Notes: generated from the sequence alone by a model not told the origin. Counted from the stretch's first letter, positions 12,101 to 22,388 are shown. The stretch is 64,000 bases of DNA from Chlamydomonas sphaeroides (GCA_001662425.1 BDDC01000037.1:75817-139816), one strand, 5' to 3'. Numbers and translations are program-made.

Positions 12101-14889
12101 ACGGGCTGCGATGGCGGCGACCGACGCGGGCTGTTGGTGTCAGCTGTATAACCGCTGCTCGCCACCTGACGCCCACCAAGCATACCCCGCCGTCCCATGC
12201 TCCCGCTGCTGCCGCCCTCCGCGTCCCTCCCCTTGTCCGCCTCCCTCCAGGCCCAGCTGGAGGCTCTGATCGAGGCCTTCTTCCGCGACCTCAACGCCGC
12301 GCAGCCCGACGAGCAGATGCGCTTCAACGTGGCCGTCAGCGTCATGCTCATCCAGGTACGGCGTATGGGGCAGGGCAGGGGTGGCGGCGGGGGCAGAGGT
12401 ACAGGGCAGAGGTGCAGGGCCAGAGGTGCAGGGCAGAGGTGTGGGGGGGCACGGCAGGCCGCAGGCCGCTAGCGACGCGCCCCTGCAAGGTCGCTCCCCC
12501 AGGTGGGGTGAGGGTGCTACGCCACCTGACGGGGGGGCTGGGCTAGGGCCCGCCTGCGCCCGGCCGGCGCACCCAAATGCACCGAATTGTTGCTTCCAGT
12601 AACAGCGCTGACCGCCTCCTGACGTCCTGAGCCGTCCTGCCCAATGCCTGCTCAACCCGCCCCCGAGTCCAGCCCCTTCCCATCCGCTCTTCCATACCTG
12701 CCAATCCGGCGTTACGCCTAGGTTCCACGGCCCAACTGCTCTGAGCTAACACCCTCGGGCCGCCCGCAGCGGGATGTTCACTAGGCCCTGCGCGCTGGCC
12801 ACCACTGCAGTGCCCCCCGTGACTTTCTGCTTCCTTACACCTCCTGAATCCGCCCCCGGACGCCCTCCCTCCCGCTCCCTGCGCAGCGGCGCTGGCGCAC
12901 TCGGATGCGCGCCAACCGCATGCGCAAGAAGAAGGCCTGGCGGGCGGCACGGCGCCAGGGGCCGCCCTTTGACGCCCTTATGGCGCCCGAGCAGGCGACG
13001 GCCATCGCCGAGGCCTTCCGCCGGCACCAGGCCGCGGCCGAGGAGGCGGCCAAGAAGGCGGACGCGGCGCGGCGGGCGGTGGCGCAGCGGCGGGCGGGCG
13101 GTGGCGCAGGTGCGGTTCGCGGGCGGTGGGCGGCGGTTGGGAGGGACGCGAGGGGCGGTGAGGGAGCGCCGTGCGGTGGCAGCGCGTGCGGCCGTGCTGA
13201 GCGCATGCGCGGTTGGCCTGATCGTGACAGCGTGGTGCGTGTTGGTTGCCAAGATCAGCCCTTGCTTGCCCAATTGCAGGCACCAATGAGGAGAAGAAAG
13301 CCGCAGAGGCAGCGGCGGCGGCCGCCGCCGCCGCGCAGCGCTGGCGCTTCAACCCCACGCTCACGCCGGCGCCGCTCCGTGGCGCGCTGGCCGCGAGCGC
13401 CGCCGCTCACGCCGTTGCGTCCCGGCCCGACGGGTTGTACGGCAGGTTTGTACGGCTCATGTCCATGGCCCGCCCCGGCGGCGGCGGCTTGGAGCCGGGC
13501 CCTGGTGGCGCCGCTGCCGCCACTGACACCGTGGAGGCCTTTGCGCCGCCACGTCGTATGAGCAGCGGCGGCGCTGCCGAGGCCGCGAGCGCCTGGGGCC
13601 TCATCCGCGGCGTGCGTCGCATGCTGACTAAGAACCTCAGCAGCACCAACCACCGGCACAGCAACCGCCGCCGTAACGCGACCGGCGCCGCCTCGGCCGC
13701 GCCGTCAGAGGACGGGGAGGGCGGCGGCCGCGGTACTGCCAGGCCCAGCGACTCGGGCGCTGGTGCTGGCGCCGGAGATGCGGCTGAGGACGGCGGCATG
13801 CTGCGCCGCTTCTTGCGCCAGACCACGGCGTGGATGCGGGCGCCCAATGCGGAGCAGGAGCAAGGCCCGCCGCCGGAGCAGGAGGCGGCGGCGATGGGCC
13901 GCGTGCGGCGCGGCGGTAGCGCGACGGCGGGCACGGGGCGCGCGCGGCGCGCAAGCTTACGGGAGGGCGCCGGCGAGGAGGACGCGGCGGCGGATCCGGC
14001 CACGCGGCGCATGCAGGCTATGATGAAGTGGGTCGGGGCGGCTGCTGGGGGCCGGGGCTTGGAGGATGGGGCGGCGGCTGCTGCGCTGGGCCGTGGGCCG
14101 GGATGTGGGTCTGGATGTGGGTCGGGATGTGGGTCGGGACGCGGGTCGGGATGTGGCATGTGGGTCGGGCTGCGCCCTTGTGGCGCAGCACCGGCCTTGA
14201 ATGGGGCATGCTTGGCCGCCTCGTCGTCTAACCATACTCTGTCCGCACGCACGTATGCCTGCTGCAGGTTTGCCCTGGCGGCCAGCGAGCTGACGGCAGC
14301 GGCTGCCGTGGCAAAGCAGGAGGAGCGGGCGCATCTCATCATGAGCACCCGGCGGCGGATCGGCTCGGCCCCGGGGGCTTGCGGCCGCGAAGGAAGCGAC
14401 AGCGACCGCGAAGGCGACGACGACGAGGAAGGTGACGCTGCCGCCGCCGCTGTCGGCAGCAGGACGCGTCGCAGCAGCCGCAGCAGCCGCAGCAGTGTCG
14501 CAGGCGCCGGCGGTAGCGACGACGACGAAGGCGACGGTGGCGACCGAAGCAGCCGCCGGCAGCAGCGCCGCCGGGGAGCGCATCGTATCAGCAATGGCGG
14601 TGGGGCCCAACCGGCAAGGCACAGCTCCAGCGGCGTGGCAACGACCGGCAACCGCCGCGTCAGCTACAGCGGAGCCCCAACGGTGCTGGGAGAGCCAAGT
14701 GGCGCCAGCGAGCCGCGCGGCGAAAGTGGCAGCGACGGCGAGGGTGAGGCCAGCGGCCGCTTCCGCCGCGACCAGCAGCGGCGCAGCAGCGGCTGGAGCA
14801 GTGGCCGCAGCGGCCGCAGTGGCCGCAGCGGCCGGAGCGGCCGGAGCGGTCGGAGCCTGCGCAGCGCCATGGCGCGCCGCACCGAGTGA
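159..14889 (+). CDS. Voltage-gated Ca channel alpha1 subunit, 5' end outside window (repeats II-IV)
   Basis: Pore-forming membrane subunit of a four-repeat voltage-gated cation channel. Exons read: 159-209, 595-780, 948-1034, 1358-1446, 1733-1877, 2070-2177, 2439-2606, 2721-5913, 6131-6425, 6606-6649, N gap, to 7224, 7540-7626, 7831-7893, 8064-8257, 8491-8606, 8755-8890, 9067-9196, 9420-9623, 9905-10021, 10161-10280, 10440-10525, 10748-10913, 11108-11278, 11518-11660, 11898-12012, 12251-12355, 12887-13109, 13280-14027, 14268-14889. Three S1-S6 repeats are visible. The short linker before the last repeat marks it as III-IV, so repeat I lies upstream. S4 of the last repeat (10,200) has Arg every third residue. 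Pore motifs are TLENY, TLNGY and TGDNW. After S6 come the EF-hand-like segment with LDPPLGLGQ and DIPL, then an IQ motif (LIQ/RRWRTRMR) split by an intron. The II-III linker is a 1,064-codon exon rich in Ala, Pro and Ser. It resembles the Cav family of algae and animals. Ca selectivity is inferred. Confidence 0.93.
1035..1357 (+). other. GC-AG intron in repeat II of the Ca channel
   Basis: The 29-codon S2 exon ends in AAG followed by GCAAGC, and the next exon starts after TCCGCAG with the S3 sequence DAFNLFD. Both sides read in phase 0, so the donor is GC rather than GT. The intron also carries a degenerate GGGGCTC-type tandem run near 1,060-1,120. Confidence 0.8.
6813..7170. other. Assembly gap (run of N)
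   Basis: This is a run of 358 unknown bases. It falls between the S1 exon of channel repeat III (ending 6,649 in phase 1) and a loop exon whose first visible codons start at 7,171. The missing stretch must hold the start of that exon and its acceptor. Confidence 0.99.
7627..7830 (+). other. GC-AG intron in repeat III of the Ca channel
   Basis: The S2 exon of repeat III is again exactly 29 codons and ends in CAG followed by GCGAGT. The S3 exon begins VDFLVVV after CCGCAG. Both sides are phase 0. This is the same position and the same unusual donor class as in repeat II. Confidence 0.75.
9351..9395 (+). repeat. Nine-copy GCCAC microsatellite inside a channel intron
   Basis: Nine perfect copies of the five-base unit GCCAC lie just before the acceptor of the exon that opens the III-IV linker. 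This is ordinary intronic slippage, but likely polymorphic between strains. Confidence 0.97.
14028..14267 (+). repeat. Last channel intron built largely of GATGTGGGTCGG repeats
   Basis: The donor is AA/GTGGGTCGG at 14,028 and the acceptor CTGCAG/G at 14,267. Both are phase 2 and join MMK to FALAASELTAA. The stretch is also open in frame, so a reader could mistake it for coding. From about 14,098 it consists of tandem GATGTGGGTC(T/G)G units like those near the Fanzor-like remnant. Confidence 0.65.
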
Positions 14890-16306
14890 GGCGGGAGGGA
14901 GGGAGCGTTGCGGAATGCGACTAGGAGTGCGCTGTGGAGTGAGTGGCGGCGGGCGGCTCGCTAGCACACGTGTGTTCGCCAAGCAGCCGAGGCCCAAGGC
15001 TGTGCCCGGCGGCAGTGGCGGCCTCTGGCACTTGCGCAGCGCAGGAGCCTACAAACGAGCGGACTTACTGTGGGAGAACCTGCATGGCAACTGAACTCAG
15101 TACGGCTGCTGCCGCGGAATGCACTCGCGCCGTTGGCGGCCTGTCGAGGGCGGGCGTGCGGGCGGCAGGCGGCTGCACCTGGGGGCGTGAGCGTCGGTTT
15201 GTGGGGGCCTTAAATAAGCTCGCTTGCGATCTGCCGGGGACTGCGAGTGCTGCCTGCCCGACAATGCTGTTGTGGGTCGGGATGTGGGTTTGGGCTGCGA
15301 CGTGAGCCGCCATGTGGGTCGGGCTGGGGGCCGTGGGCTTGGCAAGCTGCCTTGTGGCAAGTGGGGTCTGCCCGCGCTCAGCTCCGCAACGGCAATGCAT
15401 GGCCTCAGCTCGAGGGGGCTTGCAAGCACGCGGCGGCGCGTCAATAAGGCGCAGCAGCGCCCCTTGTTGGGGCGGCGCGTTGCGAGGCCTGTATGGATGG
15501 ACGTGAACATGATGTGGCGTTGGTGCACGTGGCGGCATGCGGTTGTGCTCCACTGCCCCCGTGTTGGGTGTGGGTCATCAGCCCATCGTTGGGCCGGCGG
15601 CGTCCTTGGGGCCAACACAGGCCCCTATATCTCTGGTGACACAACCAAAAAGGCATTTATGCATAAGCGCGAGCGATGCAATGGCAAGCGTGCGATCAAG
15701 TTCGTGTGGCGAGTTGGGGGGCCGCGGCAGCGCTCGGCACCAAGGGAGTCTCCTGCTTGGAACGCTTGGGTATGGCTGGACAGCTGCCGTGGGTGGGGGC
15801 GCAGCGGCGCCTCGGCTTGTGCCGTACGCTGCACGCTTGCTGTAGGATGGAATGGGCACGTTAGGCGCACTGGTGTCACGACACACTACGTGCGTGGCGA
15901 AGTACAGCACGCTGCCATACGGGCAGCGCGAGGCGTGTCGGAGGGACTTGATGTAAAGCGCGTGATGCGGTGCCGAGTGCGCGTTGCGTCTTGAAGCGGC
16001 CGCAGCGAGGGCAGGACGGTAGCGGACAGCAGCTCGAGGGCATCCGGCCTGGTCAGAGAAACCAACGTGCCTGTGCGCGAAGCAGCATTCAGGGGGCCCA
16101 AGTCCCTCCACAAAGGGGGCGCCACGACCCGCTACTGGGGGGCGCCGCCCGTCCGGCGATGTGGGTCGGACTGCGGGTGAAGGCTGGGATGTGGGTCGGA
16201 CTGGGGTTGCGGGCTGGGACATGGGTCGGCATGTGGGTCGGGCTGTGTGCTGAGCTGCCATGGGCTGGGCACCTGTTGGGCGGCTGGGGCGGCCTCCCCT
16301 GTGCAG
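14890..16306. other. Repeat-rich stretch without a supported gene
   Basis: This holds the 3' untranslated region of the Ca channel gene. A TGTAA at 15,952 could be its poly(A) signal, but lies 1.06 kb past the stop. Clusters of the ATGTGGGTCGG unit occur at about 15,276-15,330 and 16,158-16,245, and the first copy of a 116-base repeat at 15,482. Open frames here show no recognisable domain. The 5' part of the neighbouring nuclease remnant, including a RuvC-I motif, could not be found. Confidence 0.6.
15482..15597. repeat. 116-base direct repeat, left copy
   Basis: The segment starts GCGAGGCCTG and ends GGGCCGG. A second copy of equal length lies at 17,521-17,636 in the same orientation, with about ten mismatches and no gaps by eye (roughly 91% identity). 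The two copies bracket the Fanzor-like remnant. They may be parts of one mobile element or an older dispersed repeat. Confidence 0.85.
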
Positions 16307-16953
16307 GACCTCCTGGCCTACTACTTCGACCCCCGCCAGAGCAAGAAGCGGCTCAAGGTGTACATCCGCAAGCAGCGGGGGCTGCACCGCGAAGCCGTGC
16401 GGCTGACTGGCGGGCGGCCCAAGGACGAGGTGGTGGTGGACTGGGGATGCGGCAGCGCCGGGTGGAACTCGGCGATCCGCCGCCAGGGCCAGCTGCCTCG
16501 CAAGGAGTTCGTTCGGCTGCTGTACGAGCTGTATGTGCGGCACGTGGTCATCATTAACGAGTGCCGCACCTCGCAGGTACGAAGGTTGGGTGGGCGGTGG
16601 CGTGTGCAGTGCATGCCTGCTGGGAAGGGAGCATGTGGTGCTTGCTCAAAGCCTCACGGAGCGTGCGCGGCCCCTGCCCTACGCCCCAGGTCTGCAACAA
16701 CTGCGGGTGCGGCCAGCTGCCTGCGAGGGTGCTACCTGGGGCGCGGCGTGCGCATGGCGTGCAAGTCTGCCAAGGCTGCGGCACGACATGAGTGAGTGTC
16801 GCGGGGTTATGGATGGATGCATGGGCGGCCGGGTGAATGGGTAACTATCACCAGCAGCGGGACTGCGCGGTAAAAACACCGGCAGCGTAATAGCACGCTC
16901 CTGCCCACCCCCTCCTCCCCCCGCCAGACCGTGGCCTCAACGCTGCTCTTCAC

Positions 16954-16999
<46 letters not shown>

Positions 17000-17256
17000 G
17001 CCTCCAGCTGCTCGGGGCTGAGCGCCCGGCCTGCTTCCGCCCTGGCGGCGGCGGTGGGCCGGGCGGCGATGGGCCGGGCGGCGGAGGCGGGGGTGGTGGT
17101 AGCGGCCGCCGCAAGCGGCCGCGACACAGCGAGAGCGGCAGCAGCGACGACGTGCATTGGGAGATATGGTCCTGCCGTTTCAGGCAGATCGGGCGGCTAG
17201 GTCCGGCCCGTTGGGTGAGGGCACGGATGTCGGTGTGCCCTGGACCCCTGAAATAG
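16307..17256 (+). pseudogene. TnpB/Fanzor-type RNA-guided nuclease, C-terminal remnant
   Basis: Exon 16,307-16,576 (90 codons) encodes a segment with DWGCGSAGWNSAIRRQG and INECRTSQ. Exon 16,690-16,791 continues VCNNCG and ends in CQGCGTT and a TGA. This is the Fanzor signature: an alternative RuvC-II Glu (codon 16,559-16,561) in an NE-RTS context, directly before a CxxC...CxxC zinc ribbon. A third exon from 16,928 encodes RGLNAALHM, matching the RuvC-III motif R-D-x-N-A-A but with Gly for the catalytic Asp. That exon then runs through a CTG repeat into a Gly-rich tail with a basic GRRKRPRH stretch, stopping at 17,256. The TGA at 16,789 lies one base out of frame with the third exon. No RuvC-I or upstream half is visible. 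I read it as a decayed, 5'-truncated transposon gene. The family call rests on motifs only. Confidence 0.7.
16957..16992 (+). repeat. Twelve-copy CTG trinucleotide repeat
   Basis: Twelve perfect CTG units are followed by CTACTG. In the frame of the nuclease remnant they encode poly-Leu directly after RGLNAALHM. A hydrophobic Leu run at the RuvC-III motif is not expected in a working nuclease, so the expansion probably postdates inactivation. Confidence 0.95.
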
Positions 17257-17520
17257 CCCCAGCTATGACCGCATGATGACCGGCGATGTGCGTCTGGTCT
17301 GGGTGGCCTCTTTTGGGGCGAGCCATGCACCCATGCGCAGCTGAGACAGGCTTTGCATCCCTCTCCATTAGCACTCGGTCACGATCTGGTAGTGCGATGT
17401 GGGGTCAAGTAGAGCGCCAACCGTGCCGCTTGTGGGCACTCGCTTATTTGGTCAAGCGCACGCACACCGTTGGTGCGCCGGCCATGCGCAGCACGGATGC
17501 CCATCAGCGGCCGCCGCGAT

Positions 17521-17636
17521 GCGAGGCCTGGATGGATGGACGTGACACTGCTATGGCGTTGTTGCACGTGGCGGCATGCGGTTGTGCTCCACTGCCCCGG
17601 TGTTGGGTGCGGGTCATCAGCCCATTGTTGGGCCGG
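17521..17636. repeat. 116-base direct repeat, right copy
   Basis: This is the partner of 15,482-15,597 in the same orientation and of the same length. The central 40 bases around GGCGGCATGCGGTTGTGCTC are nearly identical. Sequence outside the aligned block differs between the copies, which puts edges on the shared unit. Confidence 0.85.
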
Positions 17637-18482
17637 GGGGCCTAGCGTTGAAGCGGCGGAGCCCTAGATGACAGTAAGAGCCTTTTTATCACGCGACACA
17701 ACAGCGAGGCCATCAGAGACGTGCGCTACCGATGCGTCGGGAGACGTACGACGTCGTGGGCTTGCGGCATGGCTACACCACACCACCCGTCCGGGATGTG
17801 GGTCGGGCCAGCAGCTGCAACGCCGAGATTGTACTGTGTCAGGAGGAACCTAGTGCCGCCGGCGTGATCACAGACACCTTTCTGAGGCAGGGAGAGACCA
17901 AAAAATGGAGAAACCCGAACGAAGGCAGCTCGAGGCGTGAGGTGCTGTAGTTTGTACGCTGTGCATTCGCTACCGTGCGTTGAGCGGGGGGGACCAAGTG
18001 CAAGCGCCGTTACGGTAGCTGCGCGTGCTGTGTTTCAGTGGCGCTCCATAGCGCGGCGGCCAGCAGGAGAGCAGGCATCACCTGGGCCGCAGGCTGCCTG
18101 TGCCGCGCAGCCGCAGCAATACCGTAGCGCTTGGTCAAGTAACTGGCAGCGCCACGTCGCGCCGGGTGGGGGCAGGCCCCTTGCGTGGCACCGAGGGCGT
18201 CAGCCACAACCGCACTGCACCGCAAAGTACAGGATGGTGCATATGCTGCAAGCTCTGCTGCTGGCCGCGGCGTGACAGAGCGACCAATGCTGGGATGTGT
18301 GCACATGGCTCCCGTACTGGCGAGCGTCGCCTTTGATGCTTCCAGCCAGTGCGCACATGATGATGCTTTAATGTCATCGCGATCGAGAGTTGGCGCTGAG
18401 GGGAAGGCGCATGTGCAGTCGGGCCATGCAACAGTTGTCGACCATACAACCTGTCTTCCGTGACCTTAGTGCCTCAGTTTGC
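17637..18482. other. Intergenic, no gene seen
   Basis: This contains one more ATGTGGGTCGGG unit near 17,800 and otherwise unstructured GC-rich sequence up to the TATA box at 18,483. Open frames on both strands lack splice support or recognisable domains. Confidence 0.6.
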
Positions 18483-18490
18483 TATATAAG
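18483..18490 (+). promoter_or_regulatory. TATA box of the small plastid-protein gene
   Basis: TATATAAG stands in locally AT-richer DNA 87 bases before the ATG at 18,577. That spacing leaves room for a start site near 18,515 and a short leader. Confidence 0.65.
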
Positions 18491-18576
18491 CCACATACCT
18501 TCAGCCCCAGAACACGTGCATAGCAGAGTTGGCTTCCACAAACTTCAACAACAAACATCTCCAACGCGGTTCCGTT

Positions 18577-19584
18577 ATGGCCTGCAGTGTCCTTGTGCCT
18601 CGGTACTCGCCTCTGAGCTGCGGAGCTACATCCGGATGTCGGCGTCGCGGCGACGGGCTTGTGGCGCGCGCGGCCGGTAGCCCCATGCCCTCGTCGCGTG
18701 TCCCGACCCCGCCTAGCAGCGCTTCGGAGACGGCGACCAACGCGACCTCTGAAACGGGGCCTCTCGAGCAGGTGCGATTTTCGTCCTGCGAACGACTGGT
18801 CGTGGGCTGTCGCGCCCGGGACTCGTGTGACGCGGCACAAAGCCAGCCACGCACCCATTTTTTGCACTGCAACGCGTCCTGGCTAACGTTGACCTATTGA
18901 GCTCAGCAGTCTTGTTTACGGCATAGCGCGCCTAGAGCCGACCGATGTACACTGTGACATGCGCTCTTGAGGGTTCCCGTCGCCGCGCACTTCACTGCGG
19001 CGCACTCGTCAAAACAGCAAGTAGACCTGCAACTCGTATTAGTGAGCGACCTCGGCACCTCCGCGCACCTTCGTCCCGGTGCTGGAGCCCGCTCTCACGC
19101 GTTCACCTTCGTCCCGGTGCCCTCGCAGCCGCAAGCGTCCACCGCCTCCCCCTCCGTCGTGCGCGCGCTACGCGGTGGCAACCGCAGCATCCGCCTCCTG
19201 AGTGCCGAGAGCCGGCGTTTCGCCGACTGGGGACGGCGGGCGACGGCCTTAGCCACTGCCCTGGCGCTTATAACCCTGGTGAGCCCTGGCGCCCGTCGTT
19301 CCGCCTCCTGTCATTTCATGTAGCACCTACACGCAGATGCTGCGGCCAAGTACCTCCTCGTGTTTTGCCGTACCTCCGCTGCTACAGCCAGTGCCGCCCC
19401 CAATTGCCACCCCACACTCTCTGGCATCTGCCCTCCCACACAGGCCTTCTACGGCCAGGACCTCGTGTCGCAGCTGGGCCGCATAACGCAGCTTCCTGTC
19501 GACGAGGTCGACTACATCCTCTACTTCCTCATCGTCTTCTTCGTCGTGGACCTGATCGTGCCGCGCTCGCGCCTCCGGCAGTGA
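18577..19584 (+). CDS. Small predicted plastid-targeted membrane protein, family unknown
   Basis: Three exons: 18,577-18,771 (65 codons), 19,129-19,278 (50 codons) and 19,444-19,584. All junctions are phase 0, giving 161 residues. An alternative second-exon acceptor at 19,018 would give 198. The N-terminus (MACSVLVPRYSPLSCGA, then Arg-, Ser- and Ala-rich with no acidic residue at first) looks like a chloroplast transit peptide. The C-terminal part has a hydrophobic ATALATALALITL stretch and a clear membrane helix, YILYFLIVFFVVDLIV, followed by a basic end, PRSRLRQ. The final exon looks best conserved. I do not recognise the family. A small thylakoid or envelope subunit is the natural guess. 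A TGTAA at 21,022 is the nearest downstream poly(A) signal found, which would imply a long 3' UTR. Confidence 0.6.
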
Positions 19585-22388
19585 GCCTCCCTTCTACCGC
19601 GGCCGAGTAGCGACATGGTGCCGGTAGCGGTGCAGTCGGTGTACTGCGTGGCGGCTGCAAGCAGCTCAATCAGCAGCGGGCTGCTGGTGCACGGCGGCCT
19701 CGCGTCGTGCGCCCGCTGGGACGCTCTGGCCGTGCACAATCGTGCGCGTTGCCGGCAGGTGTAGTGCGTCGTCTTTCGTCCAAGGGCTGCTTTTAGAGCA
19801 TCGTCTGTGTGCGTGTGTGCCGTATTTCACCGGCGAGCGTCCAGCTGTGTACCGTATGTGCAACTGGGGGCGGCTGGCGGCGGTGCGTCGCCGCCTCGTT
19901 TCGTATTGCACCGCGCCGTACTTGGCTCTCCGGCTTGCGCTCGGTTTGCCATTGCGCGTTTTTGAAGCGCCTTCCAACCGACTAGGCTATGATTGTACGT
20001 CTGGGGCCAGGCAGGCGAGTGGGGTATGCTAGTAGCTATGAACCGGACTCGACAGAGCGTCTACCAAAGCCTGCGTCTGCAGCTGTTCGGCCTGTGGCTG
20101 TTGGTGTTGCGCTGGCGGCACGGCAAGCGAATGTCCGGCACGAAGCTGTGGTGGGTGGGGTCGGTCGAACGGCGAAGCGGGAAGGAGGGCGCGTAGCAGG
20201 TTTGGGGGTACCTGTGAAGTCAACGGCGCCTTGTGTGCGGGTATTGTGCCCGGGCCTTTTGCCCGACCCACATGCCCGACCCACATGGAGGCGCCGTAGT
20301 TGCATCACGACTGAAGAGCTGTTACATCACCTGGGGTCGTGGGGCTGCATCGGAGTGAAGAAGTTTGCGCCACCTCTGCTTTCGGCGCAGCTGCCGGGGG
20401 TGGGGCGCGGTGGGTGGCGGCCTTTGTTTGTACTATGCACCGGTATCGGCGCGGCGCCGCGGGCGGGTGCGGCGCGGCGCGGCCGTCTCGTTGGCGCGGT
20501 GTGCCTGTTTGATCGTGGAGCCGCATGCGCCCGCGCTACATTGATTCTTGTCTGCTGCTCCTGCTGCTGTCGTGGCTGCCGTTGGTGGCAGCGGCCGTCT
20601 TGGGCCGGCGATGGCGCATGTGAGAGGCCCCGCCGCCCAAACCCTAAGTGCCTCAGGGCCCGTAACTCGCGCGGCCTCGGCCATGCGGTTGCGGGCTCCG
20701 CCGCACATTATGTTCGTTGGGCACATATGTATGATTTCGTTTCTGTGTCGTTCCACCGGCCAGCTGCTGCCGGTCGCGTAGGCTTTGCAAGGCGTCCACC
20801 CAATCAACAGCACGGCCTGCTGGCGGTGGCGCTACGCTGTGCGTGTGTGTGCTTGTGTGGCAGTCCGTCTGCCCGTCGCCCTCTGCGGCTGGGCATTGCT
20901 GGTCAGGATGGGCTCTGTGCGTGCACGCAATAAGGGGCGGCCGCGCTGCGCCGGCTGCGGCCGTGTTGCGCGATGACCGCCCCGTTACGCTCTGCTGTGC
21001 CGCCGGCCACCTGTCGCCACGTGTAAGCCTTTTTGCGTCACGAGGCCTCACGGCGCAATTGAACCACACCCATGTGACATAGAATGGGACTGCCGGTCTG
21101 CCGGTCTACAGCCAGTCCAGCTACCCACCAACAAGCCGGATTGCAGCGAAGCCCACCACATGTACATGTCCAGGCCATGCACGAGACTTTATTCGCAAAA
21201 ATATTATAGCAACGCCCTGAGTGCTGGCTGCACTGCAAGCTGCCCTGACGGCCCTAACATGTCCTAGCAACTCGCCAGCTCAGCCACGTCAGGAGGCCTC
21301 CTGAGCCACGTCGCCCATGAGCAACTGCTTCTACCCTTCGTCCGCACGCCGCGCGGCGTTTCACAGCCAAAGCACGCGCAAACTGCTTGTGGATGACGCC
21401 CACTGCGAGGACCCAGGCCTGGCGCCTTTCAACACATCTCCCGTTGGCTCAGGAAGGGCTGGCCTGTCGCCCGTTTCCACAAGCGCCCCGCCCTGCTCTG
21501 CCACGCCGCTAGTCCCCTACCTGCTGTCAACACAAGCAGCGCTCCAGCTCAGCCCGCATCGTTCCTATCCGCCACACAAAATGCGCATCCAAAACAAAAG
21601 AAGAAACGCGAACGAAAGCAGCACTCTTGCCCAGCACCTGGAGCCAGCAGCATCTTCTGGTCTCAGCCGGCCGAGCCTGCCAGCCCAGGCTGCCGCTCGC
21701 CCAGCGACCCTCCAGCGGCCGCGGCCTACGCCACACCCCGTGGCCTTACTCGGCTCAGCACCCCTGCCCTATCCGGGGGCGGCGCGTTCGAAAAGCGACT
21801 CGCCGACAACCCCGCACCCATTGGTCTGCATGGCTGGGCCACGTTTGGGCAACCATGCCATTCCCAACACCTCTCGTCTGCCCCCGCGGCCCCTGTCCCC
21901 ACCCATAGCCCCGTACCCCGCCCCAAGCCGCTCGCCCCCCTGCGCCAGCCCCCACCGAGTGCCCCTCTGCCACGTGAGTCAGCCCCCCAAGCTGCTCCTG
22001 CGTACCAGGGTCCACCGTGCCGCCCCACCGCTGTTCCCCGCCAGCTGCCTGGCACAACTCGTGTATCGTGTCCCATTAGTCGTGTCCTTCATCGAGGCGT
22101 CGTTCATCGGCGGCCTGTGAACCGCGCGTTCTCGCCAGCCGCCAGCCCCCTGCCAGTGCCGCGTCCCGGTCCCCATCACTGCAGCCGGCCGCATGCGTCT
22201 CCACGCTCGGAGCCCGCCGCCATGCCGTGTCCCCTGTCCAGCCCGCCGCGGCTGGGTGGCACGAGCAAAGCCCACCCCACCACAGCGGCCGCTGCAGCAG
22301 GGCCGCCACGCGCCCACCAGCCACGCGCTGGACGGCTGTCCACGCCACCCCGTGCAGCCGCTGCCCAGCCCAGGCCGGACTGCATGGC
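19585..22388. other. Intergenic between convergent genes, no gene seen
   Basis: This presumably holds the 3' untranslated regions of the small plastid-protein gene (plus) and the RING gene (minus). It has an inverted copy of the dispersed unit near 20,262 (CCCGACCCACATG twice) and a short AT-rich patch at about 21,190. A 267-codon open frame at 21,317-22,120 has no homology signal, no introns and skewed composition, so it is not called. Confidence 0.55.

Noticed and set aside
14028..14267. Treating the GATGTGGGTCGG stretch as coding for a Gly/Cys/Ser repeat
   Set aside because: It is open in frame, but a GTGGGT donor and CTGCAG acceptor with matching phase 2 flank it, and the same repeat occurs in non-coding DNA nearby.
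13407..14651. 414-codon open frame antisense to the last Ca channel exons
   Set aside because: It is a GC-rich shadow of the sense coding frame, with Ser/Pro/Ala-only composition and no domain.
15224..15994. 256-codon plus-strand open frame before the nuclease remnant
   Set aside because: It crosses the 116-base repeat and the ATGTGGGTCGG units, with no recognisable domain or RuvC-I motif. It may be decayed element sequence.
16955..17000. Poly-Leu encoded by the CTG repeat as a signal peptide or membrane helix
   Set aside because: It follows the RuvC-III motif inside an exon and is a pure trinucleotide expansion.
21317..22120. 267-codon plus-strand open frame
   Set aside because: It has no homology signal or splice structure, Pro/Ser/Arg composition typical of random GC-rich sequence, and it overlaps the probable 3' region of the RING gene.
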